Notes under the pieces: generated by a model | Told to the model about the DNA's origin: nothing | The model's input: only the letters and a program-made list of their open reading frames with translations | Databases searched by the model: none | Part shown: positions 6,010 through 11,103 of the stretch, piece by piece | Position numbering within the stretch: position 1 is the stretch's first letter | Layout of the letters: every line of letters begins with the position of its first letter | Origin: an uncultured Lachnospiraceae bacterium | GTDB taxonomy: Bacteria; Bacillota; Clostridia; Lachnospirales; Lachnospiraceae | Length of the DNA stretch: 11,103 nt | Direction of reading: 5' to 3' | NCBI GenBank assembly: GCA_910587305.1 | Contig: CAJUKV010000077.1 | Coordinates: forward strand, 1-11,103 | Program-made: the position numbers and the translations under genes

Positions 6010-7605
6010 TTACTGCGGCACAGTAGAACATTCCGTCTCCTTTCCATCCTCACGGAAATTCCACTGAATTTCGACTCTTTTATTTTTATAGACGTATATC
6101 TTCTTCACAAAAACATCAACCACTTCCTGTGTCAGAACTTCTAAATGGGGATATCGTATGACCTGCTTCCCATCTTCCCCTGCCCTGCGGCATTCCTCCC
6201 GGAGTCGTTTCAGTTCTTCCTCATACTTTTCTTCCTCTGCCGTCAGCAAGGCAACCTGTTCTTTTATGCCATCCGCTTTCTGCCTGTATAAGGCGGCCCG
6301 GATTTCGCCAAGCGCATAGCTTTCATACAAGGCGTCCACCTCCGCCTGGAGCTGCTTTTTCCTGCTCCGGCACTGTGTTATCTTCTTTTCCAGCCTTGCG
6401 ATACAAGACTTCCTAAAAGAAACCAGGTTCCGGTTTTCTTTCGCGGCGTCCCCGCGCACCATCAGTTCCCTGTTTAACATGGTCAGCACTATATCCTCCA
6501 GCGGATCGGCGGAAATGTAGGTACAGCACGACCGTATTTGCAAAACAGCATGTTTCCGGCACTCAAACCTGCGGTATTTGTTCTTTCCCCGTATAGGTTT
6601 ATACGTCATGGAATAGCCACACCCGCCGCAGAAGAGTTTCCCCACAAGGGGGTTTTTCTCCCCTTTTCCGGCCGTGTCCGCTCCCTTACGGAAAAGGCAC
6701 ACCTTTTCGTAATCTTCCAATGTAACGAGCGGCTCATGGTGGTTTGGTATCACTTTCCAGTCCTCCATGGGCACAGCGATACCGCCTTTACTGCCCACAT
6801 ATTTGCGCTTCGACTTCCCATACGCCATCTCGCCCAGGTAAAAGCGGTTATTCAGAACGGCCCGGACAGAGGCGCTATCCCATGCCTGCGTCCTGCCACC
6901 TTTCCCTGCCCTCTCAGGATGGCGCGTCTGTGTTTTGGTGGGTATCCCCTTTTCATTGAGAATCCTTGCGATCTGTGTGCTTCCATTCCCATGAAGGGCA
7001 AGGGAAAAGATATAACGCACGATCTCCGCTTCCTTTTCATTCACCACAACCGTATTTTTGATTTCCTTACTCTTTTCATACCCAAAGGGAACCTGTCCGA
7101 AAACATATTCTCCATTGGCGCATTTATTTTCAACCGAGGTCTTGACTTTTACGGATATGTCCTTACTGTACAGGTCGTACAAAAGTGACCGGAAAGCTGT
7201 ATCAATAGGGGGCGTGCTTCCTGCATGGTCGCGGCTGTCGTAATGGTCGTTTACCGCAATAAACCGTACCCCCATAAAAGGGAAGATCTGATTTATATAG
7301 GTTCCAAGCTCGATATAGTCCCTTGAAAAACGGGACATATCTTTGACGATCACGCACCCGATTTTATTGTCCTTTACCTCTTTTAAAAGTCTTCGCATCC
7401 CCGGCCTTTCCATGCTTGTGCCGGAATAGCCGTCGTCACAGAACTCCAAAACCTCTTTTCCTCGCAGTTCCTCGTTACTTAGTATGTAAGCATAAAGCAT
7501 GGCCCTCTGGCTGCTGATACTGTTGCTCTCGCCCTTATCAAAGCCATCTGCCATGACTTGCGCATCTTCCAGGGAAAGCCGCAGATAAATTGCAAGTTTA
7601 TCCAT
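6010..7605 (-). CDS. Large serine recombinase 1 (resolvase/TnpX-type)
   Basis: This is a complete 531-aa protein. ATG 7605 follows GGAGG with a 4-nt gap. The resolvase catalytic domain spans about 3-150: YLRLS gives the nucleophile S11, then DDGYSGTSMERPG (57-69) and KDMSRFSRDYIELG (88-101). The recombinase DNA-binding domain follows (about 165-285, with FGYEK near 174). A zinc-ribbon comes next: CGGC (C326, C329), C349 and C360/C361. A coiled-coil runs from about 395 to 472, then a conserved tail with KKIYVYKNKRVEI. Such enzymes cut and rejoin attachment sites through a 5'-phosphoserine link, moving conjugative or mobilizable elements or prophages. All catalytic motifs are present, so it is probably active. 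It is the most downstream of three recombinases in the same direction, 134 nt after recombinase 2. It is clearly more GC-rich than the defence genes. Confidence 0.95.
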   Translation of the reverse strand: MDKLAIYLRLSLEDAQVMADGFDKGESNSISSQRAMLYAYILSNEELRGKEVLEFCDDGYSGTSMERPGMRRLLKEVKDNKIGCVIVKDMSRFSRDYIELGTYINQIFPFMGVRFIAVNDHYDSRDHAGSTPPIDTAFRSLLYDLYSKDISVKVKTSVENKCANGEYVFGQVPFGYEKSKEIKNTVVVNEKEAEIVRYIFSLALHGNGSTQIARILNEKGIPTKTQTRHPERAGKGGRTQAWDSASVRAVLNNRFYLGEMAYGKSKRKYVGSKGGIAVPMEDWKVIPNHHEPLVTLEDYEKVCLFRKGADTAGKGEKNPLVGKLFCGGCGYSMTYKPIRGKNKYRRFECRKHAVLQIRSCCTYISADPLEDIVLTMLNRELMVRGDAAKENRNLVSFRKSCIARLEKKITQCRSRKKQLQAEVDALYESYALGEIRAALYRQKADGIKEQVALLTAEEEKYEEELKRLREECRRAGEDGKQVIRYPHLEVLTQEVVDVFVKKIYVYKNKRVEIQWNFREDGKETECSTVPQ

Positions 7606-7739
7606 TTTTCCTCCATTCCGAAATGTTCTACGCTAATCCCAAATCCTGACAAAGAATGCCTGTTTCCCAAGGCCTTCTTCTAAGTGTGAAGCTTCAAAAG
7701 TTCTTAATTTCCGATAAAATAACTTACCCATCAGAAAAT

Positions 7740-9527
7740 TTATTTCATCTCCGGCGCCCTTTTAAGCAGTTCATTCGTATAGGCAAACCGTACTTCTATC
7801 CGCTTCCCCGGATATACATAAATCTTACGGATCAGGGATTCTATCATTTCTTTCTTAAGTTCCCTGCCGCTTTTTAACCGGAGCAGGGCACGGGCCGACG
7901 CAAGATATTTCTTTGATACAAGATCCAGGTTCTTCCTGCCTGCTTCCAGTTTCTCCTTCTGCCGGCTTAAGTCTTTCAGCCTCCCTTCCTGCCGCATTTT
8001 GTATGCCATATACTTACTCTGAGAAATAATGCTTTCTCTGTATGCTACATATTTTATCTGTTCTTCCTCTTTTGCCGCGGCAATGCCTCTTTCCACTTTT
8101 CTTATTTCTGCGTCTGTCTCTGTCCCGGCCGCCCGGAGTTGTTCTTTCGCAATCTCCGTATATTTTTGGGATTTCCCCAGATACACGGAAAACTGCAATT
8201 TAAGGAGCGGTAATAAAATATCCACCAGTTCCGCCTTTGAAATACGGTTTGGTGTAGGGCAGTTCTCTGTTTTTGTCTGCCCGCCGTTTAAGCAGAAATA
8301 ACCGTCCAGCCTTTCCTTCCTTTTGTCCGCATAGGATTTCACATAACTATGCCGTGTCATTTTCCTGCCGCACACGCCGCAGTAAAGCACACTGTCAAAA
8401 ATGTTCTCCCCTATCGGGCATCCTTCCGCCTTGTGGGCATGGGATCTTGTCTTTTCATGAAGCCTTTCCCGCACTTTTGCCGCTTCCGCAAACAACGCCG
8501 CATCAATGACAGGCGCATGGGCATTTTCTCTGATAACCCATTCCTCTTTCTCTTTATGGATGCGGTTTTTTTCATCTCTGGCGGTGATGGTAGTCCGCCC
8601 CTGCACCAGTTTTCCGGTATATGTCTCACTTTTCACGATACGCTCCACAGACCCCTTATCCCAGCCTTTATATTCTCCCTGTTTCGGGTCAAAAAAGGCT
8701 TTTCCGTTTTTTTTATACACGGACGGCGGGTTACATTTTTTCCTGTTCAGGTCATCCGCCACTGCCGCATAGCTGCCTGTCTCAACAAACGTTACGAAAA
8801 TATGTTTTACGATCCCTGCCGTATTTTCATCCGGCACAAGCTTCCGTATTTTCTTATCCCCATGGCAGACTCCGCCTGTCATTGCGCTTGTGTAACCGTA
8901 AGGCGGCGGCCCTCCCACATAGGAGCCTTCCTGCCGCCTTAGCTTTAAATGCTGCTTTGCCTTTGCTGAAAAATCCTTTGCATACATATCGTTGACAAGG
9001 TTTTTTATCTCCACCGTCACAGCGGTTGAGGCCTGCTCCGTATTGCTTGCTCTGTTTCCCGTATCCAGGCCGTCGGCAACCGCAATAAATCGGACGCCCA
9101 GAAACGGAAAGATTTTCTCAATATAATTCCCCGCTTCCAGATAGTTCCTGCCAAACCGGGAAAGATCTCTGACTACCACGCAGTCAATGTCGCCAAGCCG
9201 TATGTCCCGCATCAGCCTTTGGAACTCGTCACGGTTAAAATTGCTCCCTGTTTTTCCCAGGTCTATGTAACGGTCTGCAATCTCTATCCGCCCTGCCCCT
9301 TCCCGGTTTAATTTTTCTATATGCTTTTCCGCGCTTCTTACCTGTACTTCCACGGATTCATTCTTTGATCCCCTGTACCCTTTCAAAGGCTTTTTGTCCT
9401 GGTCTGATGAAAGCCTTGCATAAATACCTGCCTTATAACATGCCTTCATTTCTTTGCCCGCCCTATCAGGGGCAGAAATCCTTTTTGACACTCTCCCCCC
9501 CAAGCTCCTCCCCCTCTCCGGCCGCAT
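7740..9527 (-). CDS. Large serine recombinase 2 (resolvase/TnpX-type)
   Basis: The frame from ATG 9527 gives 595 aa, but that ATG has no ribosome site. TTG 9503 and GTG 9491 sit in a purine-rich GGAGG/GGGGGG stretch and ATG 9449 begins MKACYKAGIYARLS, so the true start may be up to 26 codons later. With 9527 numbering, YARLS gives nucleophile S40; RDLSRFGRNYLEAG (120-133) and PFLGVRFIAV (141-150) follow. The DNA-binding domain is about 200-340, the zinc-ribbon is CGVC (C383, C386) with C412 and C423, and a coiled-coil region runs about 455-540 before KIYVYPGKRIEV. The usual DDG-SGTNF-RP motif reads DLGKTGSNFNRDEF, a departure from the other two enzymes. It follows recombinase 3 by about 53-90 nt. 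It belongs to the element-mobilising trio and may be a partner or a specialised copy. The family is certain; activity is less so. Confidence 0.93.
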   Translation of the reverse strand: MRPERGRSLGGRVSKRISAPDRAGKEMKACYKAGIYARLSSDQDKKPLKGYRGSKNESVEVQVRSAEKHIEKLNREGAGRIEIADRYIDLGKTGSNFNRDEFQRLMRDIRLGDIDCVVVRDLSRFGRNYLEAGNYIEKIFPFLGVRFIAVADGLDTGNRASNTEQASTAVTVEIKNLVNDMYAKDFSAKAKQHLKLRRQEGSYVGGPPPYGYTSAMTGGVCHGDKKIRKLVPDENTAGIVKHIFVTFVETGSYAAVADDLNRKKCNPPSVYKKNGKAFFDPKQGEYKGWDKGSVERIVKSETYTGKLVQGRTTITARDEKNRIHKEKEEWVIRENAHAPVIDAALFAEAAKVRERLHEKTRSHAHKAEGCPIGENIFDSVLYCGVCGRKMTRHSYVKSYADKRKERLDGYFCLNGGQTKTENCPTPNRISKAELVDILLPLLKLQFSVYLGKSQKYTEIAKEQLRAAGTETDAEIRKVERGIAAAKEEEQIKYVAYRESIISQSKYMAYKMRQEGRLKDLSRQKEKLEAGRKNLDLVSKKYLASARALLRLKSGRELKKEMIESLIRKIYVYPGKRIEVRFAYTNELLKRAPEMK

Positions 9528-9580
9528 CGGGAATCTGTCCGCGGCACAAATTTCTCAGTGAAAAATATCGGATTTTTGCT

Positions 9581-11103
9581 TTACGCTCCACTTTCCGCCG
9601 CTGTGTCCGTCAGATCTTTCCGGCCAATCCCTGCTATAACGGCAAACGCATCCGTAAAGTAAAAATTGATCACGATCTGCCTGTTCTCATAAACATCAAT
9701 CCGCCTTACAAGACTGCTCAGCGTGCGGCGGTCTATGTCTTTAAGTTCCACACAGTCCCGGAATGTTTTCAGCCGTCCCGCAGAAAGCGCCCCTTTTTTT
9801 AACATTTCTTTGATGAGCTGCTCCTGCCCCCGCATGGCGTCCTCCAGTTCCTTCCCTTTGCGCATAAAGCCGCTGTGCAGGCGTTCAAATTCCTCCTTTG
9901 TGATAACGCCATCTCTTAAATCTTCGTATAAGCCGGGGCAGAGGGAGTAATATTTATCCCGCTCTTTTTTCAGCCGCCCGATCTCCCTGTCATACCGGGC
10001 AGCCGCCTCAAAATTGGTCTCATACCGCACTGCCCGATTAAAAAGCTCCTTTTCTTTCAAAAAGGAATTTACAAATTTCGGGATGCTCTCACAGACAATC
10101 TCCTTTAATGCGCGTTCCTCTATGCTGTGTCTGCTGCATCCTTCCCCTCGGTTCTTTGTAGAGCAGATATAATAAACTTTTGCCGTATTTTTATAACGTA
10201 TTACCCGCCTTACCATCTGTTCGCCGCAGTCGCCGCAAAACAAAATCCCCATATATGGGCTGGGCTTCCCCGAAGCCGGGCTTCTTCTCCCGTCTGCTTT
10301 AAGCAGGTGCTGAACTACCGCAAAATCATCGGCGGAAACGATTGCCTCATGGGTATTTTCTACTTTTACCCATTCCTCTTTTGGTTTAGCGGTATGCTTT
10401 CTTATCTTATAGTTTACCTTCTCCGTTTTCCCCTGAACCATGTGCCCCAGGTAGATCTCATTGGTCAGTATCCGCTTTATTGTTGTGCTTCCCCATCCGC
10501 TTGTGCCTGTTCCGCAAAATCCGCCATGATAGGAAAGCCCCATTGACTTTTTATATTCCTTCGGAGATAGTATTCCAAGGCCGTTCAGTTTTTCCGCAAT
10601 CGCGTACAGCGCCAGCCCCTCCATCTTCCATGCAAAAATACGCCGCACATTTTCCGCCGCATATTCATCAATGACAAGCCTGTTTTTATCTTTGTCGCTT
10701 TTTTGGTATCCGTAGACGGCAAAAGCGGCAATACACTCCCCATTTTTACATTTTACCGCAAGCTGGCTCTTTACCTTTGCAGAAATATCACGGCAGTAGG
10801 AATCGTTTATGAAATTCTTTACCGGAAGGATGATAGAGCTTTCCCCCGTATCCGCCGATAAGCTGTCAAAATGGTCGGTAAGCGCAATAAAGCGCACTGA
10901 AAGAGCCGGGAAAATCTTTTGTATGTACCTCCCGGATTCAATATAATCGCGCCCGAAACGAGACAGGTCTTTTACCACCACGCAGTTCACCCTGCCTGCC
11001 TTGATGTCGCCGATCATCCTTTTAAATTCCGGCCTGTCAAAATTACTTCCTGAAAAGCCGTCGTCCACATAGATGTCGTAAAGCTCTATGTCCGGCTGCT
11101 CCC
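9581..11103 (-). CDS. Large serine recombinase 3, N-terminus beyond the window
   Basis: The frame is open to the right edge: 11 codons (EQPDIELYDIY) precede the GTG at 11068, which is an internal valine and not a start. The catalytic serine therefore lies outside the window. Counting from that valine, DDGFSGSNFDRPEF (2-15), KDLSRFGRDYIESG (33-46) and VRFIALTDHFDS (58-69) are intact parts of the resolvase domain. The recombinase domain covers about 105-245 (YGYQ near 119), the zinc-ribbon is CGDC (C278, C281) with C302 and C311, and a long coiled-coil runs about 350-430. The tail RRIDVYENRQIVINFYF matches the family. About 506 residues are visible, so only a few dozen are missing for a normal 530-560-aa enzyme. 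It is the first of the trio in transcription order, so any promoter lies right of 11103. No frame break is seen. Confidence 0.93.
   Translation of the reverse strand, partial: EQPDIELYDIYVDDGFSGSNFDRPEFKRMIGDIKAGRVNCVVVKDLSRFGRDYIESGRYIQKIFPALSVRFIALTDHFDSLSADTGESSIILPVKNFINDSYCRDISAKVKSQLAVKCKNGECIAAFAVYGYQKSDKDKNRLVIDEYAAENVRRIFAWKMEGLALYAIAEKLNGLGILSPKEYKKSMGLSYHGGFCGTGTSGWGSTTIKRILTNEIYLGHMVQGKTEKVNYKIRKHTAKPKEEWVKVENTHEAIVSADDFAVVQHLLKADGRRSPASGKPSPYMGILFCGDCGEQMVRRVIRYKNTAKVYYICSTKNRGEGCSRHSIEERALKEIVCESIPKFVNSFLKEKELFNRAVRYETNFEAAARYDREIGRLKKERDKYYSLCPGLYEDLRDGVITKEEFERLHSGFMRKGKELEDAMRGQEQLIKEMLKKGALSAGRLKTFRDCVELKDIDRRTLSSLVRRIDVYENRQIVINFYFTDAFAVIAGIGRKDLTDTAAESGA

Noticed and set aside
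6538..7188. 216-aa plus-strand open frame
   Set aside because: It is antisense to recombinase 1, whose domains are continuous and clear; no ribosome site or recognised motif.
7633..7731. 32-codon minus-strand frame between recombinases 2 and 1, starting MGKLFYRK
   Set aside because: It starts 8 nt after the recombinase 2 stop but has no properly spaced ribosome site and no recognisable family; could be chance.
8349..8942. 197-aa plus-strand open frame
   Set aside because: It is antisense to the zinc-ribbon and DNA-binding part of recombinase 2; phenylalanine- and histidine-rich shadow composition.
9365..9802. 145-aa plus-strand open frame across the recombinase 2/3 junction
   Set aside because: It overlaps both recombinase ends on the other strand and shows no motif or ribosome site.
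1..11103. CRISPR array, tRNA or rRNA genes
   Set aside because: No regularly spaced repeats and no tRNA- or rRNA-like conserved stretches were seen on either strand.

Overview
The window looks like accessory DNA from a gut-type Firmicute, most likely Lachnospiraceae or a close Clostridia relative. This is inferred from strong GGAGG-type ribosome sites, AT-rich genes, an Rpn-family nuclease/transposase of a style I associate with that group, and three tandem large serine recombinases. No housekeeping, rRNA, tRNA or CRISPR sequence is visible. Every supported gene is on the minus strand, so transcription runs from high to low coordinates.

Region 1 (1-998) is the 5' part of an AAA15-type ATPase, cut by the window edge. 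It is broken by two homopolymer indels whose frame effects cancel. Region 2 (999-1565) is AT-rich spacer with no gene and a small GC-rich palindromic block near 1205-1310. Region 3 (1566-4741) is a compact anti-phage candidate: an AAA ATPase (PtuA-like) overlapping an HNH nuclease (PtuB-like) by 17 nt, which is the Septu arrangement. Close behind follows a third gene, a mostly uncharacterised protein ending in a PD-(D/E)XK nuclease-like domain. An 11-bp inverted repeat sits in the leader just before the ATPase start. Region 4 (4768-5741) is an Rpn/PDDEXK-family nuclease-transposase with a readable promoter. Region 5 (5742-6009) is a spacer with two perfect tandem hairpins and a tiny open frame. 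Region 6 (6010-11103) holds three large serine recombinases in the same direction, the third running off the right edge. Base composition changes visibly near 5950-6010: AT-rich to the left, clearly more GC-rich to the right.

Read together, this is a defence island next to the integration module of a mobile element. The recombinase trio probably drives excision and integration of an element that lies mostly beyond 11103 or spans the window. The ATPase/HNH/PDDEXK cluster probably defends the host by nucleic-acid cleavage gated by the ATPase. The most interesting point is the third, nuclease-like gene attached to the Septu-like pair, because standard Septu is a two-gene system. Its membership of the system is inferred from order, strand and spacing only.
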